From the NCBI GenBank assembly GCA_028281285.1, contig JANQKF010000009.1, forward strand, positions 1 through 64,000: 64,000 bases of DNA, written 5' to 3'. This DNA is from Cyclobacteriaceae bacterium (GTDB lineage Bacteria > Bacteroidota > Bacteroidia > Cytophagales > Cyclobacteriaceae). The translations under genes and the position numbers were made by a program. Positions 44,401 through 53,880 of the stretch are shown here, in pieces (the stretch's first letter is position 1; every line of letters begins with the position of its first letter). Below the pieces are notes generated by a model, which was not told where the DNA came from, did no database searches, and worked only from the letters and a program-made list of their open reading frames with translations.

Positions 44401-46950
44401 TACAAATTGATCATACGGGTAAAAAGGAATACTGAATTGGTCGATGCTGAAGTCACCCCCTGCCTCAAAAACTTTCCCCGAGAAGGTTGCCATAAGCTTA
44501 CCCGGAGCATTTGTCTGCTTATTCAATACCACATTAAACTTGGTAAATCCGGATTCATCTACCCTTCCATCGAATACAGTCTCTGCAGACGAATTGTACG
44601 ATTTGGCCCGATCATCAAAGGAGTAACCAGGGTAGTTGTCAAATGTAGTTCTCACGGGATTCAAAAAAAGCTCAAACTCAGCCTTTAGATTCCTTGCAGG
44701 TGCTCCACTCAACCATTTTACATTCAAGTCACCATTAATGGTAGAGTTTGTAGAGACGATGCGATCAGCTCCAAAATCCAAGTCAATTTTTAGACGATTG
44801 GGCTTAACCGTTTCAATTTTTATCCTTTTACTAAACTGACTACCACCCACAGTTACTGTGGCCAACCAATTTCCAGTTGGTGCATCTGGGCTCGTGTGAG
44901 TCGAAAAATTATAGAACCCGTTCAATGAGCCATTCCGTACTATGCGCTCCTTGACATTTCCTGAAGGATCTTTTAACTCAAACACTACCGGATGGTCTTC
45001 TGGTATATTGTTGTTTTTGTCCTCAAGTATGAAATTCAAGTAAATATCATCCCCTGGTCGCCAAACTCCTCGTTCCCCGTAGATGAAGCCTTTAAGACCT
45101 CGTTCAATACTGACTCCTGAAACATTGAAATTGCTCAAGGACAGTGAGGAACCGTCATTCAATTTGAGGTAACCTCGTTCCACACCTCGATTGGCAACCA
45201 GAAGTGAAGGTTTTCGAATCAGGTCGATTTCTACTTTCCCTTCGGAATCGGAATTTACTGTCTCCAGCAGCTGATTCTGATAGTCATAAACGTCCACAGT
45301 GACCCCTGAAAGTGGAAGAGCCGTTTTCAAATCGGTCACAAAGGCCGTAAGTGTGCGATCATTGCCAATTTTGGCGATCAGGCCGAGATTGGAAGCCAAT
45401 ACATTTCGCTTTACGCTGCGTCTGAAAAAGTAAGAATCGGTGCATGGATTGTCTCGATCGTTCCAACGGTAGTTATAGGGGTAGCTGTAGCCATCGTCAT
45501 AACCGCCATAGTATCCTGAGTTGAAATCATAACTACTCCAATTGTCCTCAGGCGCTTCCAATTCCAATTCCGGTAGGTCCTTATCGTTGCAAGCATAGAG
45601 TGAATAGGATTTTCTAAAATTTAAGATCACCTGGTAAATGGCGCCAGCCTCAGGTTCTATCACCTCGGATAGATCCAGCGTGAATCTGTTCCATTTGCCC
45701 AGGTCATATACCCCTGATTCATCCAGGCGAATGATTTTTGAAGCTACGGGTCGACCTACTCTTCGTATTTGATCATCACCATTAACCCGGTTTGTTTGCA
45801 GGAATTGTGGAATGTTTTTTTCGAAAATCCGAACGATCTTGACATCTACCTCCCGAAGATTAACTGCTTCAAACGGGAATATCAGGCCATCGGTACTCGG
45901 AAGAATAGTCCCTTTGCCAACTAATCGAATTGCCGGTTTTAGCTGTTCGAAAGTGACATCCCCAACAAAGCCGTCTTGCATTGGATAGTTGAGACTATTC
46001 TTTATTCCGGCAAATACACGAAGTCGTTTTGTACCGCGAACATTTCTAGCAGGGTAAACTTTGACCTGATTGTCATTGATATCAAATCGGAGGTTGCGCT
46101 CACCTTCAATCGTGATCAGGCCTGTTAGTTCCTGCTGACTTTTGATCGGATCACTAAAGCTAACCAATACATAAGGATCGACCATCTTCATGACCTTGGT
46201 CTGCAAGACCCGGAAGCTCCCTAAGGCAGGCACATTGACGACACCTCTTCTTACTCTTCCAGCTCCGAACTTTGGGCCATCGATTTGGTAGCTTACCCCG
46301 CTTTTTTCTTCCTTTCGTTCCACACCGGAAACGATGAACTCATGGTTGATACCTGAAGTATTGTCAATTTGCCATTGTACGTCCAGGTCACTCCCAGCTT
46401 GTTCGAAGTTTAGTGCCTGAATGATTTTTAAGGAATCTGCAAAATCGGCCGTGACCAACCGCCCTTTAATCATTTGCTTGCGCATTGGGTCGTCTTCATC
46501 GCTAACCAGCCCATCAATCACCAGGTCGTAGTTTTGTGCCATGACCTGGAAGCCAAACTGAAAATTGGCATGTTCCTCATCGACCGATCGAAGTCTGGAC
46601 AGTGCCAGAGTGGCCACATATTTTTGGTCGGCTTTTAAAGGCTCTGACGGTATGAATTCGAGGGTTCGATTGGTCACCCATTGTGCCTTCCCCCTGATGG
46701 ATGGGGAGAAGCTCAAAAGTGAGTTTGCATCAATTGTATTAATGGCTTTTGAATCGAGATCTTCCGACAACCTGACGGTGACAATTTCTCTGCTGGAAAC
46801 AATACCCTGAGTATATCCTGAAATAAATTCAGTAAACGAAACATCCGCTTTCTGATCTAATTCAGCAAGATTTTGGTCTTTTTTAGAACAAGCGGTGATA
46901 AAAAGTAGAGCGCATAAGGTTGTAAGGAGGCCAAGCTTGGACAACTGCAT
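41401..46950 (-). CDS. Alpha-2-macroglobulin family lipoprotein (YfhM type)
   Basis: The 1849-residue lipoprotein begins MQLSKLGLLTTLCALLFITAC, with the lipidated cysteine at 21. Several MG domains fill the first ~1100 residues, followed by the A2M core (about 1190-1290) and a thiol-ester domain with GCIEQ at 1398-1402 (Cys1399-Gln1402). Bacterial A2Ms trap proteases entering the periplasm through the thioester, which couples to the bait region. The gene overlaps pbpC by one base, as in E. coli yfhM-pbpC, so damage sensing and peptidoglycan repair are thought to act together. An acidic, aromatic Tyr/Gly-rich stretch at about 470-500 is a local insertion. Confidence 0.95.
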   Translation of the reverse strand: MQLSKLGLLTTLCALLFITACSKKDQNLAELDQKADVSFTEFISGYTQGIVSSREIVTVRLSEDLDSKAINTIDANSLLSFSPSIRGKAQWVTNRTLEFIPSEPLKADQKYVATLALSRLRSVDEEHANFQFGFQVMAQNYDLVIDGLVSDEDDPMRKQMIKGRLVTADFADSLKIIQALNFEQAGSDLDVQWQIDNTSGINHEFIVSGVERKEEKSGVSYQIDGPKFGAGRVRRGVVNVPALGSFRVLQTKVMKMVDPYVLVSFSDPIKSQQELTGLITIEGERNLRFDINDNQVKVYPARNVRGTKRLRVFAGIKNSLNYPMQDGFVGDVTFEQLKPAIRLVGKGTILPSTDGLIFPFEAVNLREVDVKIVRIFEKNIPQFLQTNRVNGDDQIRRVGRPVASKIIRLDESGVYDLGKWNRFTLDLSEVIEPEAGAIYQVILNFRKSYSLYACNDKDLPELELEAPEDNWSSYDFNSGYYGGYDDGYSYPYNYRWNDRDNPCTDSYFFRRSVKRNVLASNLGLIAKIGNDRTLTAFVTDLKTALPLSGVTVDVYDYQNQLLETVNSDSEGKVEIDLIRKPSLLVANRGVERGYLKLNDGSSLSLSNFNVSGVSIERGLKGFIYGERGVWRPGDDIYLNFILEDKNNNIPEDHPVVFELKDPSGNVKERIVRNGSLNGFYNFSTHTSPDAPTGNWLATVTVGGSQFSKRIKIETVKPNRLKIDLDFGADRIVSTNSTINGDLNVKWLSGAPARNLKAEFELFLNPVRTTFDNYPGYSFDDRAKSYNSSAETVFDGRVDESGFTKFNVVLNKQTNAPGKLMATFSGKVFEAGGDFSIDQFSIPFYPYDQFVGIRMPEGDRRGQLVTGKDHKVEVVTVDVDGNPVDRQNLRVEVYKLAWRWWWDRNRENLGSYIGRTYNRPIMTKTISTREGRGSVEVKIDDRSWGRYYVRVMDTQSGHSAGTIAYFDWPGWVNDKNRPGGASLLSFSTDKENYSVGQTMKLNIPSSKGARALVSIENGSKVISTHWLDTNEGQTEFEIEVTDEMVPNAYVNTTLVQPHAQTKNDLPIRLYGVVPISVENPDTRLSPEIIMADVLEPESEVQVQVKEANGKPMIYTLAVVDEGLLDITRFQTPNPWNTFYAREALGVKTWDLYDDVTGALNGEIQRFLALGGDGTGSKPEKAKANRFKPVVKFLGPFELKGGQTAAHSYHMPNYIGSVRTMVIAGHEGSYGNAEVTTPVRKPLMVLGTLPRVIGPGERVKLPVNVFVLDSKVKDVKVSVEGDDLLKVVRSNSENLTFNSLGDQIIDFELDIAPILGVGKVTIIAESGNERAAYDVEIDVRNPNPEQTDVISTAIQPGQSWDQSYTPVGMVGTNTVELELSVIPPINLGKRLNYLIRYPHGCIEQTTSSAFPQLFLAEIMDVSQNRKEIIEVNIRTAIDRISTFQTVDGGLAYWPGGSDENDWGTNYAGHFLVEAKNQGYSIPSGLMRKWKQYQSQKAKRWARGGQRYNDDLVQAYRLYTLALSGSPEVGAMNRLREDNRLSSRAKWRLAAAYALIGRSNVAKSLIEQEPTKATRESNYYYYGSVTRDDAMILETLGLLNMQTEGLELLRSIAERLSADQWMSTQTTAYALLSVIKFSGLDQTSKGLVADYKLNSLGSESLETATPVKLIDVPVRGVNPGKVEVTNRGEGVLFVRLINTGKPLAGNETASSNGLRVDVNYTDRNGNTLNPASLDQGVTFYAEVNVFNPGTRGIYRDLALTQIFPSGWEILNERLNEIPGRGKPGGFTYQDIRDDRVYTYFDIRPNERKTFRVALNASYSGRYYLPAVNVEAMYDNTINARIPGQWVTIKRAQ

Positions 46951-47082
46951 AAGGGTTAATTCTTAGGGTTAAAAAATTTGAGGATGTGACCTATTTAAAA
47001 ATACAGAAAACAGGTCTTATGTATTAATAACTAGAAAATTAGTTTTTATTGTGTCTAATGTTTATTCCGAACGAAATAACCC

Positions 47083-47109
47083 AAAAAAGGCGTGGTCAGA
47101 AACCACGCC
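47083..47109 (-). terminator. Intrinsic terminator of the MerR/TipA-like gene
   Basis: On the minus strand, GGCGTGGT (47089-47096) and ACCACGCC (47102-47109) form an 8-bp GC-rich stem with a 5-nt loop, followed by six T. It lies 31 bp after the stop. Confidence 0.88.
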
Positions 47110-47139
47110 TTTAATTCATCATTCTTAATTCTCAGTCGA

Positions 47140-47880
47140 TCAGCTGCTCTCCACGTAAATCTGAATGCCTTGATTCAGAAATTCCGCAAGTCCTTCGTCA
47201 AACTTGTCGAAATGTGCTTTGAATCGCTCGTCCGTAACATACATTTCACTTAATGCACTGTAACGTTCCAGGCTGACTTCATAAAACCTGCATAAATACT
47301 TATGGTATGCTCCAACTTCCACTTGTACTAAAGCATCAGCAGGGTCCTTGTCCATCAGCTTTGCCAAACGATGGCAAATGGCGTCACCTTCTGCCTGGGC
47401 TTGTTTGTATTGATCTTTCCCCATGGCTTTAATGTTGGTTTCCACACCCATTACTTCCTGTTCACCCCATCGTTCAATGGCCTCCTCACGGTACTCTTTT
47501 CCCTTTGGGAAGCCTTCATAAATTTCCTGATCTTTCATGATCTCTTGTTTTTTGAGTTTTACAATTGTTTTATCAATCGTATTGAGCAGCAACTTCAATC
47601 TTGATGAACGCTTAATTAGCTCCTCTTTGTGAAATTCCAGCGATTCGATCAAATCAAAGTCAGGATCATCCAACACCTTTTTGATTTCCTTTAGTGGATA
47701 ATCCAATTCCCGATAGAAAAGAATCTGCTGTAATCGCAACAATTCTTCTTGTCCATAATAGCGATAACGCGACTCTCCTCTATACCCGGGTTTGAGTAGG
47801 TCTATCTCGTCATAGTGGTGAAGCGTTCTGATGCTCACACCTGCTAATTTGGACAATTGATTTACGGTGTACTTGCTCAT
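47140..47880 (-). CDS. MerR family regulator with TipAS ligand-binding domain
   Basis: The 246-residue regulator has a MerR N-terminal winged helix (TVNQLSKLAGVSIRTLHHYDEIDLLKP, about 4-72), a dimerisation coiled coil (about 80-115) and a C-terminal TipAS-type all-helical domain (about 125-243). The TipAS domain binds thiopeptide and other hydrophobic antibiotics in TipAL. It likely senses a drug-like compound and activates an efflux or self gene, but no obvious target sits next to it. It is a single-gene unit with a terminator. Confidence 0.92.
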   Translation of the reverse strand: MSKYTVNQLSKLAGVSIRTLHHYDEIDLLKPGYRGESRYRYYGQEELLRLQQILFYRELDYPLKEIKKVLDDPDFDLIESLEFHKEELIKRSSRLKLLLNTIDKTIVKLKKQEIMKDQEIYEGFPKGKEYREEAIERWGEQEVMGVETNIKAMGKDQYKQAQAEGDAICHRLAKLMDKDPADALVQVEVGAYHKYLCRFYEVSLERYSALSEMYVTDERFKAHFDKFDEGLAEFLNQGIQIYVESS

Positions 47881-47947
47881 GTTTTTACAATCGACCCTAC
47901 AAATGAAGGCTATGACGTAAGGTAAGAGTCAAGCAAAAGTTGAAAAA

Positions 47948-48625
47948 TCATTTCAGTTCACCTTGAATTTTCTCGACCAAGGCCTTTCCCGCAATCAAAG
48001 CGCGGTTCAACTGACGCATTTCCTGGCTGGCATATGCCGGAATCACAAAGACATTGTCAATAAAGAATGGATCAAATAGCCCGGAGATATTCTGGAACGA
48101 ATTAGAATAGGCAATATAAATCCTCTCCTTAACAGGAAAGTAATAGGTGTCCAATCGGTCTAAGAAATACCCTTCAGTTATTACAACATTTGGAATAAGG
48201 TCTAGGAAAAATTCATCCATCGTTTCCCTCAAACTGTCATTTCTGACAATCTTATAATTGCCAGACTGGAGCAAAGACTGGTAATTGTAATCCTGAACTT
48301 TGAAGCGCGGGTTAGTGTTGAAAGAATTCAAATAAATCCTCAAACTATCTCGATCAACCCCGCTTCCCTCTCTTAGTAATTCATACAGTCTTTGAGCCCC
48401 TGTAACCTGGGAAGAATCAAGGGCTAGGTGATATTCGAGTAAGCGTATTGATTGTTCAACATCTCCTTTAATATTGTTTAGGTAGAATTGTTCCAACTTT
48501 CTTTCCTGACGCCTTTCATTCCAACTGCTCAGAACAAAAGCGAGTGATATACCAATGGTTATTAAAATGATCTCTGTTAAAGCATAACCCCAGCTGAATC
48601 GAGAGTTTGTCGAAAGCCTGCTCAT
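47948..48625 (-). CDS. DUF6090-like membrane-anchored protein
   Basis: The 225-residue protein has an N-terminal TM preceded by a short basic segment (SWGYALTEIILITIGISLAFVLSSWNERRQERKLEQFYLNNIKGDV). That matches the DUF6090 pattern of Bacteroidota: TM, WNE, then helical repeats. The rest is alpha-helical and extracytoplasmic or cytoplasmic; topology is undetermined. It follows the permease gene by 34 bp and is probably co-transcribed with it. Function is unknown. Confidence 0.78.
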   Translation of the reverse strand: MSRLSTNSRFSWGYALTEIILITIGISLAFVLSSWNERRQERKLEQFYLNNIKGDVEQSIRLLEYHLALDSSQVTGAQRLYELLREGSGVDRDSLRIYLNSFNTNPRFKVQDYNYQSLLQSGNYKIVRNDSLRETMDEFFLDLIPNVVITEGYFLDRLDTYYFPVKERIYIAYSNSFQNISGLFDPFFIDNVFVIPAYASQEMRQLNRALIAGKALVEKIQGELK

Positions 48626-48659
48626 AGACCAAATATCGTGAATAATCTAAGATACCGAC

Positions 48660-51089
48660 TTATTCATGATGCAATACATCAGCGGGATTGTTGGTGGCTG
48701 CTCGAATACTGTGATAACTTACAGTGAGTAATGCAATGGCCAACGACCCAATGGTCGCTATTATAAAAAGCAACACATTTACCCCCACCGCATAGGCATA
48801 ACTTTCCAGCCATTTTTGCATTCCAAAATAAGCCAGAGGCCAGGCAATCATATTGGCCAAAAGGATGAGCTTGACAAAATCCTTGGACAATAGACTAACA
48901 ATACTGGTGGTAGTAGCACCGAGTACCTTTCGAATACCGATTTCCTTGGTTCGCTGAGTAGCCAAAAATGCCGCAAGTCCAAAAGCACCTAAACAGGCAA
49001 TCAAAATGGCTAATCCAGCAGCAGCTGTAAATATCTTTCCGCTTCGTTGTTCCTTTTCATAAAGCGTACCGAACTCCTGATCTACAAAATTGTAAGCAAT
49101 AGGACGCTGGGCCACAAATTCATTCCATTTACTTTCCATATAGGAAAGCGTCTGGTCAAGTGATCTGGTATTTACCTTCACCACCATCAATGGCAATGGC
49201 TGGCTATTCAAATCTCTTGCGAAGAGCGCCAAGGGACCTATTTCCTGATGAAGTGATTGATAGTGGAAATCCTTAACCACACCTATCACCCTGAAAATCG
49301 GGCCATTAATGGGTTGTAATTGTTTATTGATTGGATCGGCCCATCCGAATACTCGTGCGGCTGCTTCATTGATGATCACTGCCGCAGAGTCTGTTCTGAT
49401 GTTTCGATCAAAGGCCCTCCCATCAGCCATTTCAAGCCCCATTGTGGCAATCATATCGAAATCACCAGTGATGCTTGGCATCAAATAACGTTCGCTGGCA
49501 TCGCTTGAAGTGACATCAGTGAATGTCCCTCCATTCACTTGCCGGCCCGGTATTGTACTACTACCGGTCACACTGGAAACATTCGGATTTTCGAGCAAAG
49601 TGTTTTTAAATGCCTCTGATTGGGCGCCTAGCATGGCTGCTCTTTCAATGACTACCAGTTGATCCTTGTCAAAACCCAGCTGCTTCTCATTCATATATTG
49701 AAGTTGCTGGTAAATTACCATAGTGCCTATAACCAATATCACTGAGACCGAAAACTGAAAAATCACCAGGCCATTGCGAAGCCAGGAATTCTTCGCACCT
49801 GTTTTCAACTTGCCTTTTAAGACTGCTACCGGTTTGAAGGCCGACAAGAAGAAGGCTGGGTACAACCCTGAGCCAATGCCGAGCAAAATGGCAAATCCTA
49901 CCATTCCGATAACCACTTCCAATGTCAAAAAATCATTGATTGTAGTGGTTTTCATAGAGAGTTCATTGAAGAAAGGCAATAAAAGCGCAGTAATACCTAC
50001 GGCCAAAATCAAAGCGAATACACACATCATGATCGACTCGGTGAGAAACTGAAAGACCAGTTGTTTTTTAACCGCACCCAATACCTTTCTCATCCCTACT
50101 TCTTTGGCCCTGTTGGCCGAACGTGCGGTGGCCAAGTTCATAAAGTTGATGCACGCTATAAGCAGGATGAAAACGGATATTCCCGCAAAGAGATAAACCG
50201 TGCTCTTATTACTATTAGGCTCTATTTCCCATTGATAATTTGAGGTAAGGTGAATATCGGTCAAGGGTTGGAAGAAGTATCGGTGTTCATTGCCTGCCTG
50301 TTCGTATTCATCATAACTGATCTGTAGAAACTGTTGGATTTGCGGGCCCATATACTGTTTTATCACATCAGGCACCTTGGTATCTAAAACAGAAATGTCT
50401 TGTCCTTCGACCAGTCGAATATAATTGTAAGCATTATAGGATCCCCAAAAGTTATTGTTGTAAAGACCAGGTATGGTACTCAACGAAAACAAAAAATCGA
50501 AGTGAAAATGGGCATTGGTAGGCAATGGCCTTGCAATTCCCCTTACAATCATCTCTCCTACTCCCTGGATTTGAAGTTGTTTTCCGATGGCATCTTCATC
50601 TCCAAAATACTTAGTAGACATGGCTTCGGTAAGAATCAGAGAATTTGGCTGATCCAGAGCTGTCTCAGGATCTCCGTCTATTAACTCCACCGAGAAAAAA
50701 TCGAAGAAATTGGAATCTACAGCAAAGATATTTCGCTCATCAAAAAATCTATCTCCAATGTTGAAGGTTAATTGGCCGGTGCCCCCAAAGTTCTTAAACA
50801 TTCGCATTGATGCCTCAACCTCTGGTAAATCCTCAACCAAGGTAGGTCCCATTGGGAGTGGTGTTCGAGCATAAACAAATTGGTTATCGGGAAACTTTCG
50901 ATCTAAAGCAATTCGATAAGTTCGCTCATGTTCAGGGTGAAAGTTGTCGTAGGTGACTTCATCCTTGATATAACTCAGAATCAATAAACAACAGGAGATT
51001 CCAATGGCTAATCCGGCAATATTAATAAAGGCATAGGCCCGCTGCCTGAAGATGTTTCGCAATGCGATTTTGAAGAAATTTTTAATCAT
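48660..51089 (-). CDS. MacB/FtsX-type ABC transporter permease, no ATPase domain (second copy)
   Basis: The product (809 residues from ATG at 51089; a TTG two codons upstream is disfavoured) begins MIKNFFKIALRNIFRQRAYAFINIAGLAIG. It has the same architecture as the permease at 11207: two MacB periplasmic cores and two FtsX domains, with ANRAKEVGMRKVLGAVKKQL after the first FtsX TM and RTKEIGIRKVLGATTTSIV in the second. It ends in NPADVLHHE. It has no ATPase or TCS beside it. Its neighbours are a DUF6090-like protein downstream and an unknown polytopic protein upstream. Confidence 0.93.
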   Translation of the reverse strand: MIKNFFKIALRNIFRQRAYAFINIAGLAIGISCCLLILSYIKDEVTYDNFHPEHERTYRIALDRKFPDNQFVYARTPLPMGPTLVEDLPEVEASMRMFKNFGGTGQLTFNIGDRFFDERNIFAVDSNFFDFFSVELIDGDPETALDQPNSLILTEAMSTKYFGDEDAIGKQLQIQGVGEMIVRGIARPLPTNAHFHFDFLFSLSTIPGLYNNNFWGSYNAYNYIRLVEGQDISVLDTKVPDVIKQYMGPQIQQFLQISYDEYEQAGNEHRYFFQPLTDIHLTSNYQWEIEPNSNKSTVYLFAGISVFILLIACINFMNLATARSANRAKEVGMRKVLGAVKKQLVFQFLTESIMMCVFALILAVGITALLLPFFNELSMKTTTINDFLTLEVVIGMVGFAILLGIGSGLYPAFFLSAFKPVAVLKGKLKTGAKNSWLRNGLVIFQFSVSVILVIGTMVIYQQLQYMNEKQLGFDKDQLVVIERAAMLGAQSEAFKNTLLENPNVSSVTGSSTIPGRQVNGGTFTDVTSSDASERYLMPSITGDFDMIATMGLEMADGRAFDRNIRTDSAAVIINEAAARVFGWADPINKQLQPINGPIFRVIGVVKDFHYQSLHQEIGPLALFARDLNSQPLPLMVVKVNTRSLDQTLSYMESKWNEFVAQRPIAYNFVDQEFGTLYEKEQRSGKIFTAAAGLAILIACLGAFGLAAFLATQRTKEIGIRKVLGATTTSIVSLLSKDFVKLILLANMIAWPLAYFGMQKWLESYAYAVGVNVLLFIIATIGSLAIALLTVSYHSIRAATNNPADVLHHE

Positions 51090-51178
51090 GACCAATTGTT
51101 TTCAATCCATGATCAATATATGGCAATGAACCGGGGATTTCTTGCGGATTTTTTCACCGGTAACAGTTCATCAAAAAT

Positions 51179-52630
51179 TCATTCAATCCAAAAGTTGATC
51201 TTAGAGTATAATCGTTTACGAATACTTTCTTCAGTGATGCCGAGCATAAATGTGGCATCCCCCTGGCTCTTTTTGTTTATTTCAAGTACATGTCGACCGC
51301 GCTCAAGATTAGAGACATCCAGCACGGCCAAATATCCTTTTTCCGACCTATTACTATGAATATGGAAAAAATAAGGTCCAGAGTCCATAATCTCACCATC
51401 GATCTTGATTTCATAAAGCTCGGATATACAACCAATGACCTCTTCAACAAGGTTGGCATAGGCTTCGCCCCCGGAAAGCAACTCATTGATGTCGAATGTG
51501 GTGTCCATCTGTGATTCTACACCTGCACGAAAACTCTCCCCCAAGGTTAAATCCCAATCCAGTTTATTGGCATCAGGGCAAAGTAGATTGAGTAATTCGT
51601 TATCAATAGCTTGGTATCGAATAAAAACTTCCAGGAATCCAGACTTGATGTATTTTGAGGGAATACTTGCCTTCGAAACATACGCATTTACTCTCAAATC
51701 ATCATACATATTGTTAGTCAGATAATATTCTGAAACTGTTTCGGTCTTAGGGAAAAATTTAAAGTTTGTCCATCCTGAAACACGCTGAAACATGAGGAAA
51801 AAGCCTAAAAGAATTACAACGACAGTTATGATTTGTTTCTTTTTGAAATTCGTAATTAGGTGATAATAGATTGACCGGTAAATGATTGATAACGAGATAA
51901 CAGAATAGAAGCGATAGATAGGGTAATACAGTACATTAAACCACTTTGACTTTTTGAAAGCACTAAACAGAATTGTATCCAGGAAGAAAATAATTGCTGC
52001 CACCAGCAAAATCAATATTATGATAAAGACAAGAATATTCACCAAGCCCAGCACAGTCGAATCGGGGTATTGAGCGGCCAACCAGGTAGTCAGCCCCATC
52101 AAGGTGAAAATGAAGCTTGTCACAATCACAACAGACAGAATCGAAAAAACCAGCAGATAGGTATAGGCAAAAATTACGCTGGATATTTTGTCCAAATAGA
52201 CAATCAGGCTGTCTAATGATCTTACTTTTTGAGGGATAAACTTCCGGAAGTTTCCTTTGAGTTTAAGAGAATCAAAATCAATGGTCGAAGACACGGAACT
52301 CAATCCCACGATCCCAATCCAAAACCCTCTTAAAAGTAGATGAACCAAAAGGTTGATGAGTAAAAACTGCAGAACAATCGGGATAGAGTTGATAATGAAG
52401 AGCACCGAAACGGCCACAATTGGATTTATGGTGCCGGCATCGGGTCGTAATTTTGAAAAAAGGAATTCATCCCTCCATGAGGAATACCCTTCGACACTGG
52501 TTGCCAAAAGGAAAATTGAAAACCCTGTGATGAGCAATTCGAGTTGCCAACTTTCCAGTTGAAGATTGGAGACCCAACGTCTTAACTTACCAGTCTCATC
52601 CTTCGGTTCTGAATCCGGACCGTTTATCAT
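51179..52630 (-). CDS. Polytopic membrane protein of unknown function
   Basis: The 483-residue protein has an N-terminal cytoplasmic stretch (1-28) and about six hydrophobic segments between 30 and 285 (including IVAVSVLFIINSIPIVLQFLLI and VNILVFIIILILLVAAIIFF). A large C-terminal, probably periplasmic region (about 295-483) with two cysteines and no recognised fold completes it. It lies 89 bp upstream of the second MacB-type permease on the same strand and may form an operon with it and the DUF6090-like gene. I do not recognise a family, and no catalytic motif is visible. Confidence 0.68.
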   Translation of the reverse strand: MINGPDSEPKDETGKLRRWVSNLQLESWQLELLITGFSIFLLATSVEGYSSWRDEFLFSKLRPDAGTINPIVAVSVLFIINSIPIVLQFLLINLLVHLLLRGFWIGIVGLSSVSSTIDFDSLKLKGNFRKFIPQKVRSLDSLIVYLDKISSVIFAYTYLLVFSILSVVIVTSFIFTLMGLTTWLAAQYPDSTVLGLVNILVFIIILILLVAAIIFFLDTILFSAFKKSKWFNVLYYPIYRFYSVISLSIIYRSIYYHLITNFKKKQIITVVVILLGFFLMFQRVSGWTNFKFFPKTETVSEYYLTNNMYDDLRVNAYVSKASIPSKYIKSGFLEVFIRYQAIDNELLNLLCPDANKLDWDLTLGESFRAGVESQMDTTFDINELLSGGEAYANLVEEVIGCISELYEIKIDGEIMDSGPYFFHIHSNRSEKGYLAVLDVSNLERGRHVLEINKKSQGDATFMLGITEESIRKRLYSKINFWIE

Positions 52631-52687
52631 TTAGCATCGGTTGATTCGTTGAAAATATGAAATTTTTCAACTCCGAAACCAAAAATC

Positions 52688-53641
52688 TCAGGCTGTCTGG
52701 GCCAATGGCCCATTCACTTGATTTCGATAGGCTGAAGGGGTCATTCCTACCCAATGTGTGAAAAGTCTGGTGAAAGAACTAACGTCTCGGAAACCCACCT
52801 CATTGCAAATCATTTGAATGGAACTACACTTGTTTTCCAGGAGCCATTTTGTTCTTTCAATTCTTAAATGCGTCACGAATTTTTTTGGTGTCACTTTGAA
52901 GGTGTTTTTGAACGCCCTATGAAAGTGGTATGGCGATAAACACGCTACGCGAGAGAGTTCTGAAAGATTGATGTCCTTCGTATAATGGGCCTGAATATAA
53001 TCCCGGGCAATTGATAACCTCTTGTACAACTCCATCTTTGTAGAGTTCTTTACAATCTCCTGACCGCGAAATGATTTCACTAGCGCTTTATTATGCCTCA
53101 CTAACATTTCGAGTACAGTAGTGAAGATATTATAGTCATCAACCTCATGCCCTTCGAGGTAAAGCTTAGTATGCAAAACATCACGCACTAATGGTTTGAT
53201 GTGCTCGTCTACCAGATGCGTATGCAATGGAAATTCCAGTGTCTCGTTGTCCTCATTGTAGAGATCGAAATTATCCAGAAGATGCTCTTCATTTCTGATC
53301 AGATTGTGGACAAAATCACTTACAAAATCTTCATTAAAGCAAAAAGCGAGCATGGTTGTATCCACACCATCCAGTGCCTCAATATCATATTGAGCTCCGG
53401 GATTCATCACCAGAAACTGGCTATGATCCACATTGAGTTTTGTACCCTCAATGGTATACTGCTGAATACCCTCTAAACCAAAACGTACCGAAAGACGTGT
53501 CCGGTGATCCTTGCCGTATAACCCCTGGGATTTGAATAATGAAAAACCGTTGTCTATTCCCTCCATGGCTCCATGGCTATCACGCCAATAGAGTTGACCG
53601 TCCATTTTGAGTATTTCGTGTTGACCTTCGTATGCTATCAT
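52688..53641 (-). CDS. AraC family transcriptional regulator (second copy)
   Basis: The 317-residue regulator has a cupin-type N-terminal half (about 20-130) and a C-terminal double helix-turn-helix (about 205-307), with INLSELSRVACLSPYHFHRAFKNTFKVTPKKFVTHLRIERTKWLL and CNEVGFRDVSSFTRLFTHWVGMTPSAYR. It stands between the two permease genes, on the same strand, and is the most probable local regulator. There is an extra polar tail (QVNGPLAQTA) beyond the HTH. Confidence 0.94.
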   Translation of the reverse strand: MIAYEGQHEILKMDGQLYWRDSHGAMEGIDNGFSLFKSQGLYGKDHRTRLSVRFGLEGIQQYTIEGTKLNVDHSQFLVMNPGAQYDIEALDGVDTTMLAFCFNEDFVSDFVHNLIRNEEHLLDNFDLYNEDNETLEFPLHTHLVDEHIKPLVRDVLHTKLYLEGHEVDDYNIFTTVLEMLVRHNKALVKSFRGQEIVKNSTKMELYKRLSIARDYIQAHYTKDINLSELSRVACLSPYHFHRAFKNTFKVTPKKFVTHLRIERTKWLLENKCSSIQMICNEVGFRDVSSFTRLFTHWVGMTPSAYRNQVNGPLAQTA

Positions 53642-53858
53642 ATTTGACTTATTTTGACCTTATCTGATACAAAATAACCTCAGATTTCACCCCAATACAA
53701 TTCTTTTACTCCAATGGCGGCTTTGCATTTTATTAACATTTGAGCCTTCCTCGCTGCCGTTTCTTCTCATCATCTCTATCTACCTTTCAACTCTGATATG
53801 GTATAAGTCACCAAAAAAACAGTGTCTTACATACTATTCAATTGTCAGCTATCTTTCT

Positions 53859-53876
53859 TATGTAAGCGGTTACATA
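53859..53876. promoter_or_regulatory. LacI/GalR-type operator-like palindrome
   Basis: TATGTAAGCGGTTACATA is a perfect 7-bp inverted repeat around GCGG and fits the general LacI-family pattern TGTAAnCGnTTACA. It lies 4 bp after the permease stop and 218 bp before the AraC start. No LacI-type regulator is encoded in this window. Confidence 0.5.
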
Positions 53877-53880
53877 GAGT

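Noticed and set aside
46953-46972. Direct repeat of GGGTTAA (two copies, 13-bp period) just before the alpha-2-macroglobulin start
   Set aside because: Only two short copies; no regulator or known pattern supports it, so it was left as possible coincidence.
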